64,000 nucleotides of DNA. Origin: Sorangiineae bacterium NIC37A_2 (GTDB lineage Bacteria > Myxococcota_A > Polyangia > Polyangiales > Polyangiaceae). Positions within the stretch are counted from its first letter, which is position 1; every line of letters begins with the position of its first letter. Of this stretch, positions 20,032-29,026 are shown piece after piece. The stretch lies in assembly GCA_002085155.1 (NCBI GenBank), contig NASX01000007.1:1-64000 (forward strand), in the 5' to 3' direction. The translations under genes and the position numbers were made by a program. The notes beneath the pieces are model-generated. The model had not been told where the DNA came from. It did not search any database and worked only from the letters and a program-made list of their open reading frames with translations.

Positions 20032-22773
20032 GTGCTCGTGCCGAGCAAGCGCCGATCTCTCTTTGCGCTGAGTGTGCTCCTCTTTACAGGTCGAGGGGTC
20101 CAGGCTGCGGAAGATCCGGCGCCGAGCGCTCCGCCTGCCGAGGGTTCTGACCGGCCGGCAGAGGCGGCACCTCCGGAAGCTGGTCGACCTTCGGTCATCA
20201 TGCCGGAGCTCGAGTCCTACGTAGCTCCTGTCTATCCGGAGGAGATCGGTCCCGAGAGGCCCAGGGCGATTGTGCGCCTCCAGCTCACCGTCGAAGTGGA
20301 CGGGTCGGTGAGTGAGGCTTCGGTGACGGAGGCGAGTCACGAAGGCTTTGACGAAGCCGCGACTGAGGCTGCGCGCTCTCTCAAGTTCCGGCCGGCCCTC
20401 GTCAATGGCGAACCGCGCAAGGTGAAGATCGGATTCGAGTATCAGTTTGAACCTCCGGAAATCGCTCAGCCCGAGCCCGAACCCGCGCCCGCCGAAGTTC
20501 CCGCGGTGACGTGGGGTGATCTCGAGGGTTCCGTGTTCCTCTCCGGTCCTGACACGCCGCTGCCGGGCGTGGACGTGCTCGTGATCGATCCGGTCGGCAA
20601 CCAGTACACGGCGGTTACCGACGAGGAAGGACGTTTCCGCATCGAAGGGCTCTCTCCCGGCGTCTACCGCGTCCAGATCCAGCCGGACGGGTTCGAAAGC
20701 TATCAGGGAGATGAGTCGATCACGGCGGGCGAAGCGACAGCCGTGACCTATCGGCTCGCTCCTCAAGCCGCCGAAAACGAGATCATCGTGCGCGGCGAGC
20801 GCCCGCCCCGCGAAGTGACAAAACGCACTCTCCAAAGGCGCGAGATCGAGCGAATCCCGGGGACGTCCGGTGATGCTTTGCGCTCGATCCAGAGCTTGCC
20901 GGGCGTTGCGCGTCCCCCGGCTCTCGCGGGCCTTCTGATCGTGCGCGGTTCAGCGCCCCAAGACACGGGGTACTTCGTCGACGGCACGTCGGTTCCGCTC
21001 ATCTACCACTTCGGTGGTCTCTCGAGCGTGATCCCGACCGAGCTCCTCGATCGGATCGACTTTTATCCCGGTAACTTCTCGGTGCGCTACGGTCGCGTCA
21101 TGGGTGGTATCGTGGACGCGGGTTTCCGCTCCCCGAACACTGACTGTTACGGACCCTACGGCGCTCCGACGGAGCGAAAAGGATGCTTCCATGGCATGGC
21201 GCAGGTCGATCTGATCGACGCGCGCATCCTCGTGCAAGGGCCGATCGCGAAGAACTGGACCTTCGCCGTCGCCGGCCGACGCAGCTACATCGACACCTGG
21301 CTCAAGCCGGTGCTCGAGAGCGCAGGCGCGAGCGTGACCTCGGCGCCGGTTTATTACGACTATCAGGTCCTCGTCGACTACAGCTCGGAGCCGGGCGAAA
21401 GGCTCAGCCTCCGCTTCTACGGCTCCGACGACCGCTTCGAGACGATCATCACGAACCCCGCCGCCAGTGAGCCGGGATTCGGCGGAAACCTCAGGTACGC
21501 CACGGCGTTCTCCCGGGTGCAGGCGCTCTATCAAAAAGACCTCACGGATCGCGTCTCGATCGACGCTCAGCTCTCGGTCGGCACCGAGTCCCTCGACTTC
21601 GGCCTCGGCGGGAACATCCGCTTCGACCTCAGGTCCATCCCGGTCTATCTGCGGAGCGAGATCGGCTACAAGATCCATCGCACCCTGCGCGCGAACCTCG
21701 GACTCGATTTCTCGCTCTCTCCCTACGACATCTTCGTCCGCGTGCCTCCCCCTCTGCCGAGGGGACAAACCGCCGATCAGCCCCTTTCGACCAGGCCTTC
21801 TATCGAGTCCTCCGATAGCGGGGCGGTGTTCCGGCCGGCTTGGTACGCGGACCTCGAGTGGCAGCCCACAGCTCGCTTCCGCTTCGTGCCGGGCCTGCGC
21901 GTGGACTTCTCGCGAGACTCAGGCCAGACCGACGTGAGCCCGCGCGTCACGGCTCGCTATTCTCTCTTCTTGCCGGAAGACGATGCTCCTTGGGGCAAAG
22001 GACGCACCACCGTGCTCAAGGCGGGGGTCGGTCGCTTCGCTCAGCCCCCTCAGTTCCAGGAGTCGAGCCCCCAGTTCGGAACGCCGGGCGTCGGCAGCAA
22101 CTTCGCCTATCACTATTCGCTCGGCGTTGAGCAGGGCCTCACCGACCACCTCGATCTCACGGTGGAAGGTTATTATAAGGACCTGAACCCACTCGTCTCC
22201 AGCGCCTCGGGCGAAAACAACAAAGTCATCTACGACACCGAGGGCCGAGGTCAGGTGGTGGGTCTTGAGACGTGGCTGAAATACCGAGCTGATGAGCGTT
22301 TCTTCGGCTGGGTCTCGTACACGCTCAGCGAGAGTCTCAGGCAAGACCGTCCCGACCAAGAAAAGTACCGGTTCCAATACGATCAGACTCACAACCTGAT
22401 CCTGCTCGGCAGCTATCGCCTGGGCCGGGGCTGGGAAATCGGTGCTCGCTTCCGTGTGGTGAGCGGGCAGCTCGCCACTCCGACCGTGGGGCGTCCAGCG
22501 CTCCCGGCGATATTTGCAGGTGACTCGGGGACCTACGTGGCGATCGAAGGACCTCGCTACAGCGAGCGGCTGCCTCTCTTTCATCAGGTGGACGTGCGGA
22601 TCGACAAGCGCTGGCAGTTCCGTGACTTCCGGCTGAACGCCTATCTCGACGTCCAGAACGTCTACAACAACGCTGCCGTGGAATCGTACGTGTACGGCTT
22701 CGACTACAGCCAGAAAGCTTACAACACGGGCCTACCGATTCTGCCGAGCCTGGGTCTTCGGGGGGAGTTCTGA
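20032..22773 (+). CDS. TonB-dependent receptor with N-terminal TonB_C and carboxypeptidase-regulatory domains
   Basis: The 913-residue outer-membrane receptor has a signal peptide, then a periplasmic TonB C-terminal-like domain (about 55-140, VRLQLTVEVDGSVSEASVTE and LKFRPALVNG), a carboxypeptidase-regulatory beta-sandwich (about 165-245, GVDVLVIDPVGNQYTAVTDE), a plug (about 255-365, LRSIQSLPGVARPP, FVDGTSVPLIYHFGG) and a 22-strand-type barrel ending in the usual terminal Phe (LRGEF). The start is GTG 20032 or GTG 20038. It probably imports a large or scarce ligand. The next gene overlaps it by one base (TGATG), the first of a four-gene run to 27024. Confidence 0.9.
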   Translation: MLVPSKRRSLFALSVLLFTGRGVQAAEDPAPSAPPAEGSDRPAEAAPPEAGRPSVIMPELESYVAPVYPEEIGPERPRAIVRLQLTVEVDGSVSEASVTEASHEGFDEAATEAARSLKFRPALVNGEPRKVKIGFEYQFEPPEIAQPEPEPAPAEVPAVTWGDLEGSVFLSGPDTPLPGVDVLVIDPVGNQYTAVTDEEGRFRIEGLSPGVYRVQIQPDGFESYQGDESITAGEATAVTYRLAPQAAENEIIVRGERPPREVTKRTLQRREIERIPGTSGDALRSIQSLPGVARPPALAGLLIVRGSAPQDTGYFVDGTSVPLIYHFGGLSSVIPTELLDRIDFYPGNFSVRYGRVMGGIVDAGFRSPNTDCYGPYGAPTERKGCFHGMAQVDLIDARILVQGPIAKNWTFAVAGRRSYIDTWLKPVLESAGASVTSAPVYYDYQVLVDYSSEPGERLSLRFYGSDDRFETIITNPAASEPGFGGNLRYATAFSRVQALYQKDLTDRVSIDAQLSVGTESLDFGLGGNIRFDLRSIPVYLRSEIGYKIHRTLRANLGLDFSLSPYDIFVRVPPPLPRGQTADQPLSTRPSIESSDSGAVFRPAWYADLEWQPTARFRFVPGLRVDFSRDSGQTDVSPRVTARYSLFLPEDDAPWGKGRTTVLKAGVGRFAQPPQFQESSPQFGTPGVGSNFAYHYSLGVEQGLTDHLDLTVEGYYKDLNPLVSSASGENNKVIYDTEGRGQVVGLETWLKYRADERFFGWVSYTLSESLRQDRPDQEKYRFQYDQTHNLILLGSYRLGRGWEIGARFRVVSGQLATPTVGRPALPAIFAGDSGTYVAIEGPRYSERLPLFHQVDVRIDKRWQFRDFRLNAYLDVQNVYNNAAVESYVYGFDYSQKAYNTGLPILPSLGLRGEF

Positions 22774-23906
22774 TGTCGAGCGCGAAACGAGGAAAGTGGC
22801 GGACTGTGCGGGCGCTCCTCGGCGCGAGCCTGGCGACGGCGTCGGTGCTCGGGACGAGCTGCGGTCCGATGCTCTCGACGGTCGGAGTTGTGGAGTCTTT
22901 GCGCATCCTGGGCCTTCGCAAGTCGGCGCCTTATGCGCGTCCGGGCGAGGTGGTGCGACTCGAGCTCCTTTGGGATGGACCGAAGAGAACCCCCGTCCAG
23001 CGTTTCTTCGGCTTCTTTTGCGTGAATCCTCCGAACGATCGCTTCGAGCTCTGTTTGCAGGGGGAGCCTTCGCTCCCGCCGCGCTTCGTCTTCAACGAGG
23101 ACACCTTTGAGCTCAAAATCCCCGAGGACGCGGTTCGTCCCCAGACGGGCAACGAGACACCCTACGGGCTCGCAGTCGTCTTCTACGGCGTGTGCGCGGG
23201 GCGCTTCACGGTCGGCGGCGAGCCGATCGATGATGGTTTCGGCGGGGCAGGCGGACTGGGAGGTGCCTCGGGCGAAGAAAGAAACGATGTCCCGACGAGC
23301 GGCACAACGGACGGGCGAGGCCATTTCACAGGGCTTCCTGTCTGCATCGATGACGATGGAGAGCCCGTGGGTTCTGAGGGATTTGTCGTCGGCTATTCGC
23401 AGATCTTTGTCTACCCGGAGTTCCGGAATCCGAACCCGCGGATCCTCGACTTCCGCGTGAACGGCAGATCGGTCCAGGTCGATTGTTATGATGAAGAGTG
23501 CGTAGGACGCGCCTTCGAAATCCCTGACCTCGATGGCTGCGCTCCGGGCGTCGCCTGTTTCCAGGCCTGCAGTGAGAGTCCAGGCGCGACCTGTGAAGAG
23601 GAGCGCGTGTTTGCGGTCGTCGATCCTGACTCGGTCGATCTCGATGAGGCGTCGTATGTGAACTACGGACGTGAAATCGAGGAGAGCCAGTGGGTGAGTT
23701 ATTTCACCGATCGGGGAGGGTTCACTTCGGAGCTCCGCCTCGTGAACGACTCAGCCTCCGGCTTCAACGCCGATCACAGCACCGGCTTCCTCCCGCCGTC
23801 GAAGCCAGGTCCGGTGAGGATTTGGGCGGTCGTCCGGGACAACCGCGGCGGAGCCAGCTGGGCGCGGATTTCGGGCTACGTCGAACCCCGGAAAGAGGAG
23901 CGCTGA
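22773..23906 (+). CDS. Lipoprotein of unknown function, Cys-rich
   Basis: The 377-residue protein starts at an ATG overlapping the receptor stop. A signal peptide ends in a lipobox-like LGTSC (Cys about residue 30). The mature part has many Cys (for example CYDEEC, CAPGVACFQACS), suggesting disulfides in the periplasm or on the surface, and a Gly-rich linker (GGAGGLGGASG). Beta-sandwich-like pieces near residues 50-130 and 290-370 are plausible but no family is recognised. Its position directly after the TonB receptor suggests a partner that captures ligand; that is inference. Confidence 0.8.
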   Translation: MSSAKRGKWRTVRALLGASLATASVLGTSCGPMLSTVGVVESLRILGLRKSAPYARPGEVVRLELLWDGPKRTPVQRFFGFFCVNPPNDRFELCLQGEPSLPPRFVFNEDTFELKIPEDAVRPQTGNETPYGLAVVFYGVCAGRFTVGGEPIDDGFGGAGGLGGASGEERNDVPTSGTTDGRGHFTGLPVCIDDDGEPVGSEGFVVGYSQIFVYPEFRNPNPRILDFRVNGRSVQVDCYDEECVGRAFEIPDLDGCAPGVACFQACSESPGATCEEERVFAVVDPDSVDLDEASYVNYGREIEESQWVSYFTDRGGFTSELRLVNDSASGFNADHSTGFLPPSKPGPVRIWAVVRDNRGGASWARISGYVEPRKEER

Positions 23907-24046
23907 GAGCCCCTGGGGCCCGGCGCAATTTTTTCGGAACCAGTTTGACTCTTGAGCGGGAAGTTTTTCACCGCACTGTCCGTACTCGTCTGGATCAGGC
24001 CTCGTTCGCGTTGACCCAGGCGCACCCTCAGAGCACATTTTTGGCC

Positions 24047-25696
24047 GTGCGTCTTTCTTCCTTCGTCGGCTGGATTGCCTTTTGCCTTCCCCTCTTGGGG
24101 TGCAATGAGCCTCCTGGATCTCCCGCGGACGGTTCGGGCGGAGCTGCGTCCACCGGCGGCGGGCCTTCGGTCGCTTGTGAGGAGCCGCCGCTCCCGGCCC
24201 CTTTTGCGCGTTTGCTCACTCGCTCCGAGTACCGGCGAACTGTGCAAGAGCTCCTCGGGACGACTGAAGATCCGACCGTGACCTTTCCGGAAGAACCGGA
24301 GGTGAACGGCTTCAACAATAACGCGCGCTCCTACGCAGCGACGCCGCTCCTCGTGGAGCAGCTCGACCTGGCTGCTTCGAAGCTCGCGGCGAGCGCGCAG
24401 GCGCGAGCATTTTCAGGTCTTGTGAGCTGTGAAGGGAAGAGCGAGCGAGAGTGCGCCAGCGACTTCATCGCCCGTTTCCTTCGTCGAGCGTTCCGCCGCG
24501 CGCCGTCGAGCGCGGAGCTTGTGAGCTTCGAGACTCTCTACGATCGGGTGGCGTCCGGCTCGGGCCACGCCGAGGGCCTTCGTTCGATCATCGAAGCGGC
24601 GCTCCTCTCGCCGCAATTTCTGTACCGAGTCGAGGCGCCTTTAGTTTCTGAGCCCCTCGCGGAGAGCCGCGAGCTCCCGCTCGGCCCGTACGAGCTCGCC
24701 TCGCGCCTGAGCTATTTCCTTTGGGGCAGTATGCCCGATGAGCTCTTGCTCGCGCGAGCAGAAGAGGGCGCCCTCTCGACCCCGGCGGGGATCGAAGCAG
24801 AGGCGCGACGTCTCCTCGCCGATCCGCGAGCGAAGGATCGCGCTTCCGAGTTCCACTCACTCTGGCTGAAGACGAATCGACTCCCGAGCCTCGCGCGGGA
24901 TGGTGCGCCAGCGGAGTTCGGGCGGGACCTTCAGCGCTCCCTGCTCGCTTTCCTTGACGACGTGCTCTGGGCCGGTGGGACGATCCGCGATCTTTTGACG
25001 ACCGAGGTCGTCTACGCCACGCCCGCGATGGGAGCTTTTTATGGCTACGCGACGGACCCGAGCGCTCCTTTCACGCGCGTCGTGCCGCCGGAGCCTCGTC
25101 CCGGACTCTTGGGTCAGCCGGCGCTTTTGACGCGGCTTTCGCTGGCGAACCAATCTTCTCCGATCCAAAGAGGTGTGTTTGTGCGCGACGCGCTGCTCTG
25201 TTCGCCGGTGGCGAATCCTCCCCCCAGCGTGAACAATAATCCCCCCGATCCCCAGCCGGGCCTGACCACGCGAGAGCTCTTCCGGGTGCATACGGAGTTC
25301 GCTGTGTGCGCTGAGTGTCATCGCTTGATCGATCCAGTGGGCTTCGGCTTCGAGGCCTACGATCAGCTGGGGCGCTATCGGACCGAACAAGAAGGCAAGC
25401 CGATTGACGTGAGCGGGAGCCTCGATGAGGTGCCGGATCCGGCGATGGCGGGCTCTTATACGGGGCTCGGGGAGCTCTCAGAGCGCTTGACGATTGGAAA
25501 TACGGTGCTCGATTGTGTGACGCGGAAATGGCTCGAATTCGCCATTGCTCGCGCTGTTTCACCGGCGGACTCCTGTGAGGTGCTCGCTTCTCTCGACGGA
25601 GGCAGCTCCGACACTCCGCTCATCGAGGTGCTCGTGGCCATCACCAAGAGTCGTCCCTTCCGGATGGCTCCTCATTCCTCGGAGACGACTCCATGA
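24047..25696 (+). CDS. DUF1592/DUF1588-type (cytochrome-like) lipoprotein
   Basis: From GTG 24047 (549 residues; TTG 24041 is an alternative) a signal peptide ends in a lipobox (LPLLGC). The body follows the DUF1587-DUF1592-DUF1588-DUF1585 arrangement known from planctomycetes and myxobacteria: RLLTRSEYRRTVQELLG near the N-terminus, SAELVSF...LRSIIEAALLSPQFLYR in the middle, and a heme-c motif CAECH in the DUF1588 part, then DPVGFGFEAYDQLGRYR. The biochemical role is undetermined; the single CxxCH suggests one covalent heme. It overlaps the next gene by four bases. Confidence 0.88.
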   Translation: MRLSSFVGWIAFCLPLLGCNEPPGSPADGSGGAASTGGGPSVACEEPPLPAPFARLLTRSEYRRTVQELLGTTEDPTVTFPEEPEVNGFNNNARSYAATPLLVEQLDLAASKLAASAQARAFSGLVSCEGKSERECASDFIARFLRRAFRRAPSSAELVSFETLYDRVASGSGHAEGLRSIIEAALLSPQFLYRVEAPLVSEPLAESRELPLGPYELASRLSYFLWGSMPDELLLARAEEGALSTPAGIEAEARRLLADPRAKDRASEFHSLWLKTNRLPSLARDGAPAEFGRDLQRSLLAFLDDVLWAGGTIRDLLTTEVVYATPAMGAFYGYATDPSAPFTRVVPPEPRPGLLGQPALLTRLSLANQSSPIQRGVFVRDALLCSPVANPPPSVNNNPPDPQPGLTTRELFRVHTEFAVCAECHRLIDPVGFGFEAYDQLGRYRTEQEGKPIDVSGSLDEVPDPAMAGSYTGLGELSERLTIGNTVLDCVTRKWLEFAIARAVSPADSCEVLASLDGGSSDTPLIEVLVAITKSRPFRMAPHSSETTP

Positions 25697-27024
25697 AGCG
25701 GGCCTTGAAGATTCCGAGACGCGCGCTGCTAGGCGCAGGCGGCGCAGCTCTAGCGCTCCCTCTGCTTCGCTCTCTCGAGGTCCGTGCGGCTGACCCTGCG
25801 TGGCCGCTCAGGTTCGTTGTTTTCAATAGCCCGAACGGCACGGTGACCAAAAATTGGTTCCCCTCCGTCGTTCGCTCGGAAGAGGATTTCGACCTCGGAA
25901 AGATTCATGAGCCCCTCGCTCCTTACAAGGATCGGCTCCTGCTTGTGTCGGGGGTGAACTGTCACGTCGGCCTCTCATCAAAAGGCAACGGCGGACCTCA
26001 CCAGCGAGGTATCGGCGCGCTCTTCACGGGCCAAACGCTGGCGAAGGGGGAGTTCGTCGACGGCTGCGGGTCGCAGGCAGGCTGGGCCCGGGGCCCGAGC
26101 TTGGATCAGGTCATCGCGGAAAAGATCGGAGGCTCGAGCCGGTTTCGCTCTCTCGAACTGGGCGTTCGCTGCATGGACAACGACGTGCAGGGCCGGATTT
26201 CCTACAGCGGCCCGGAGGCGCCGCTGCCGCCGACGAACGATCCGGCGCTGCTCTACGAGCGCTTGTTCCAGCGCACACCGGCTGAGCCCGGGTCGGGCGC
26301 GAGTCGCAAGGCGGCGGTCCTCGACACCGTCTTCGAGCAATTCGGCACCCTCAGGCCCAAGCTCTCCACGGAAGACCGAGACAAGCTCGACGCGCACACG
26401 GAGCTCGTGCGGGATCTGGAGCGCCGACTCGGCATCGGTGCAGACGGGGAAGCCTGTTTGGCGCCGGAGCAGGTGGTCGGTCTGAATCCAGATAGCGAGG
26501 TCGACATGCCGAAGATCAGCCGGGCGCACCTCGACTTGCTCGCGACAGCGATCGCCTGCGACCTGACGCGCGTCGCCAGTGTTCAATACTCCACGGGCTT
26601 CAATCGCATCCGCTATCCTTGGCTCGACGAGGGCGGGGAAGGGCACAGTTTGAGCCACTCCGGCGACAGCGACACCGCCTCTTGGGACATTCTCACGGGA
26701 CGGGCCCGCTGGCACATGGCCGAAATCGCCTATTTCATGGAGCGCCTGGCGGCGATTCCGGAAGGTGACGGTACCGCCCTCGATCACACGGTGATCCTGT
26801 GGGGCACCGAAGTGTCCCAGGGCAATACACACTCCCTGTCGAGCATCCCCTACCTTCTCATCGGCGACGCGGGCGGTGTGATCAAGACGGGTCGGTATCT
26901 GACCTTCGAGGACGCTTCGAGCGTCGATTACCTCGCGACCATCGCGGCGGCCTTCGATTCCACCCTAGCCGACTTCGGCGACATCGAGTTCAAGGAAGGA
27001 CTTCTCACGTCCCTCTACGCGTGA
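25693..27024 (+). CDS. DUF1552 protein with Tat signal
   Basis: The 443-residue protein begins with a twin-arginine-type signal, IPRRALLGAGGAALALPLL, and continues with family blocks FNSPNGTVTKNWFP, HQRGIGALFTGQT, and DHTVILWGTEVSQGNTH near the C-terminus. DUF1552 proteins occur next to DUF1592-type proteins and resemble a sulfatase/alkaline-phosphatase-like fold (DUF1501 relatives), but no enzymatic function is established. The ATGA overlap with the DUF1592 gene implies coupled translation and a shared function in the periplasm. Confidence 0.9.
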   Translation: MKRALKIPRRALLGAGGAALALPLLRSLEVRAADPAWPLRFVVFNSPNGTVTKNWFPSVVRSEEDFDLGKIHEPLAPYKDRLLLVSGVNCHVGLSSKGNGGPHQRGIGALFTGQTLAKGEFVDGCGSQAGWARGPSLDQVIAEKIGGSSRFRSLELGVRCMDNDVQGRISYSGPEAPLPPTNDPALLYERLFQRTPAEPGSGASRKAAVLDTVFEQFGTLRPKLSTEDRDKLDAHTELVRDLERRLGIGADGEACLAPEQVVGLNPDSEVDMPKISRAHLDLLATAIACDLTRVASVQYSTGFNRIRYPWLDEGGEGHSLSHSGDSDTASWDILTGRARWHMAEIAYFMERLAAIPEGDGTALDHTVILWGTEVSQGNTHSLSSIPYLLIGDAGGVIKTGRYLTFEDASSVDYLATIAAAFDSTLADFGDIEFKEGLLTSLYA

Positions 27025-27047
27025 GCTCCGTGGTCGAGGCGCCCGGC

Positions 27048-27746
27048 TCATGACGTGCGGGAATCCTCGTCGGGCGGCAGAGGCTCGACGCCGAGTGCCC
27101 GGCTGAGGAACGCGTGGAGAGCGTAGAGGATGGGCGTGAGGACGATCGCGATGATGAGCTTCAGGGTGTAAGCGGTGAGGATGATGCGCTTTAGCTCGGC
27201 CATACTGAGCAGGCCAATCCAGGCGACTCCCGTGATGGTCACTGTGTCGATGAGCTGGGAGATCAGGGTCGACCCGGTGGCCCGGAGCCAGAGGGCTCGT
27301 CCTCCGGTGAGCTTTTTGAGCAGGGTGAAGACGCTGATGTCGACGAGCTGTGCCACGACGTAAGCCGTGAGCGAGGCGACGATCATCCGCTGGGAACCGA
27401 CGAACACGTTCTCGAAGGCCGCCTCGTTCACTCCTTGCCAGCCGGGCTGACGGGTGAGCTCGGCGATCGGAATGGCGGTCGCGACGGCCACGAGCAGGTA
27501 GGTCAATAGCGCCATGAAAAACGCCACGAAGGTGACGAATCGCGCGGCTTTTTTCCCGTAGTACTCGTTGATGAGATCGGTGAGCACGAACGTCACAGGA
27601 AAGGGGATCATGCCGACCGTGGTCGTGAACTCGAAACCGAGCCAGTCGCCGGAGACGAGCTTGCCTCCGAGCAGATCGCCGACCACGAGGCAGGTCGAGA
27701 ACGTGGCCGTCAGGTAGATGAAGAGGGCATTTCTGCGGGTGATCAC
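27048..27746 (-). CDS. yhhQ: Queuosine precursor transporter (YhhQ/DUF165)
   Basis: The 232-residue membrane protein has six or seven hydrophobic segments and the DUF165 patterns FPVTFVLTDLINEYYGKKAAR and a later RATGSTLISQLIDTVTITGVAW. YhhQ-type proteins import preQ0 or preQ1 for queuosine and 7-deazaguanine synthesis. Its ATG overlaps the end of the lipoprotein gene at 27743 by four bases. glutamyl-Q-tRNA synthetase, which acts on queuosine-modified tRNA-Asp, is encoded in the same window at 47894-48841, supporting use of queuosine. Confidence 0.9.
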   Translation of the reverse strand: MITRRNALFIYLTATFSTCLVVGDLLGGKLVSGDWLGFEFTTTVGMIPFPVTFVLTDLINEYYGKKAARFVTFVAFFMALLTYLLVAVATAIPIAELTRQPGWQGVNEAAFENVFVGSQRMIVASLTAYVVAQLVDISVFTLLKKLTGGRALWLRATGSTLISQLIDTVTITGVAWIGLLSMAELKRIILTAYTLKLIIAIVLTPILYALHAFLSRALGVEPLPPDEDSRTS

Positions 27747-28951
27747 TCGGGGCTCCCCACTTGGTCGATCCGCTCCATCAAGAGCTCACCTGGTCCATCT
27801 TTTTCGACGAGGCGCTTGAGCTGCCCTTTTTCATCCAGCGTCCCCGTCAGTTCCGCTGCGCCGCGCCGGAGAGCGATCTCGGGGCCCGCCTGCGCTCGGG
27901 TGACGACCAGCGGGGTCGGGTGTGCCGGGTCGAGCGCCGGACGATAGAGGGAGGCTTTGAGCTCGGGTCTTTCGGCCGTTGTCTGGGCGATCAGCTTTCC
28001 GAGCTCGAGCTCGTCAGTGAGGCGACTGTCCTTGAAGGACGCCTTGAACTCTTCGCCGCCGAGCTTTCCCGAGACCTGATACTTCCCTTTTGCGGTGCGC
28101 CGGAGTTCGAGCTCGTGGCGGACGGTGCCGCTCTCGCTCGCGACGAAGGTGGCGGTCTTGATGCCCTTTGTGTCCCGCACGACGACCTCGAGGGCATCAG
28201 TTGTGCTGAGCTCGCCGTCGGGGCCGGGCAGGAACTGCGCGGAGAGGGTCACGGCCGCGCGAGGCTCGTCTTCTCGATCCATCACCCGAAGCCAGCGAAA
28301 GCCGAAAGGCGTGGCTTCCCTCGAGATGGTCCAGAGCTCGGAGTAGAGAGGCTGTTTCCCGTTGGTCTCGATGCTCGCGAGAAGCGACGTGATCGCTCCA
28401 GCGAAGGTCTCCAGGTACCCCGCCTCGTCGAGAAAACAGAGGGCAGGAGCTTCGGCCCTTGGACTGACGGCGAGCTTGAGGCCACCGCGCTGATTCCCTT
28501 CGGCGCTCTCGAGCTCATAACGAGCGTCGACGAAGACCACGGGCGCGCCGCCGCTCACCACGATGCGGTAGGGGCGCACCGTTTGGAAGCGGACCTTGGA
28601 GCGCATGCTTTCGAGGACCGTGCGGATGGCCTGACCGGCATCCATGGCGTCCTGGTAAAAGAAGCAGCGCGTTTTCGCGGCGGTGCCCAAGGAAAAATGG
28701 GCCTGGAGGTGACCCCGGCCGGAGACGAACTCGACGGGGATCGTCGAAGGAAACGTCGCCCGGAAGGAGCCGTCTGGGGCTTGGGCCGGGACGCCGGCTG
28801 GCAGTTCCTTCTCGCGTCCGAACTCGTCTTCGGTCCCTGCGCTGCTTGAGCTCGGGCCGGGCGAGGTGCCGGGAGCTGTGTGTGAACCTCCGCAGGCGAG
28901 AGCGAAGGCGATCGGCAGGAGGGGGAGCACCTGGCGGAGAGCTCGCTGCAT
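27743..28951 (-). CDS. Lipoprotein of unknown function
   Basis: The 402-residue protein has a signal peptide with lipobox FALAC (Cys 20), then a Gly/Ser/Pro linker and a mixed alpha/beta body. The region VEFVSGRGHLQAHFSLG onward and DAGQAIRTVLESMRSK show alternating strands and helices, but I recognise no family. Late segments (RAQAGPEIALRRGAAELTGTL) could be beta strands of an immunoglobulin-like domain. It is the second-last gene of a minus-strand run beginning with the metallophosphoesterase. Confidence 0.75.
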   Translation of the reverse strand: MQRALRQVLPLLPIAFALACGGSHTAPGTSPGPSSSSAGTEDEFGREKELPAGVPAQAPDGSFRATFPSTIPVEFVSGRGHLQAHFSLGTAAKTRCFFYQDAMDAGQAIRTVLESMRSKVRFQTVRPYRIVVSGGAPVVFVDARYELESAEGNQRGGLKLAVSPRAEAPALCFLDEAGYLETFAGAITSLLASIETNGKQPLYSELWTISREATPFGFRWLRVMDREDEPRAAVTLSAQFLPGPDGELSTTDALEVVVRDTKGIKTATFVASESGTVRHELELRRTAKGKYQVSGKLGGEEFKASFKDSRLTDELELGKLIAQTTAERPELKASLYRPALDPAHPTPLVVTRAQAGPEIALRRGAAELTGTLDEKGQLKRLVEKDGPGELLMERIDQVGSPE

Positions 28952-29026
28952 GGCGCGAGAGTACCCGGGCGGGGCGGATCAGCAAATGTGGGAGGTCAGG
29001 GAGTGGCTCGAGGCGGACGGCGCGGT

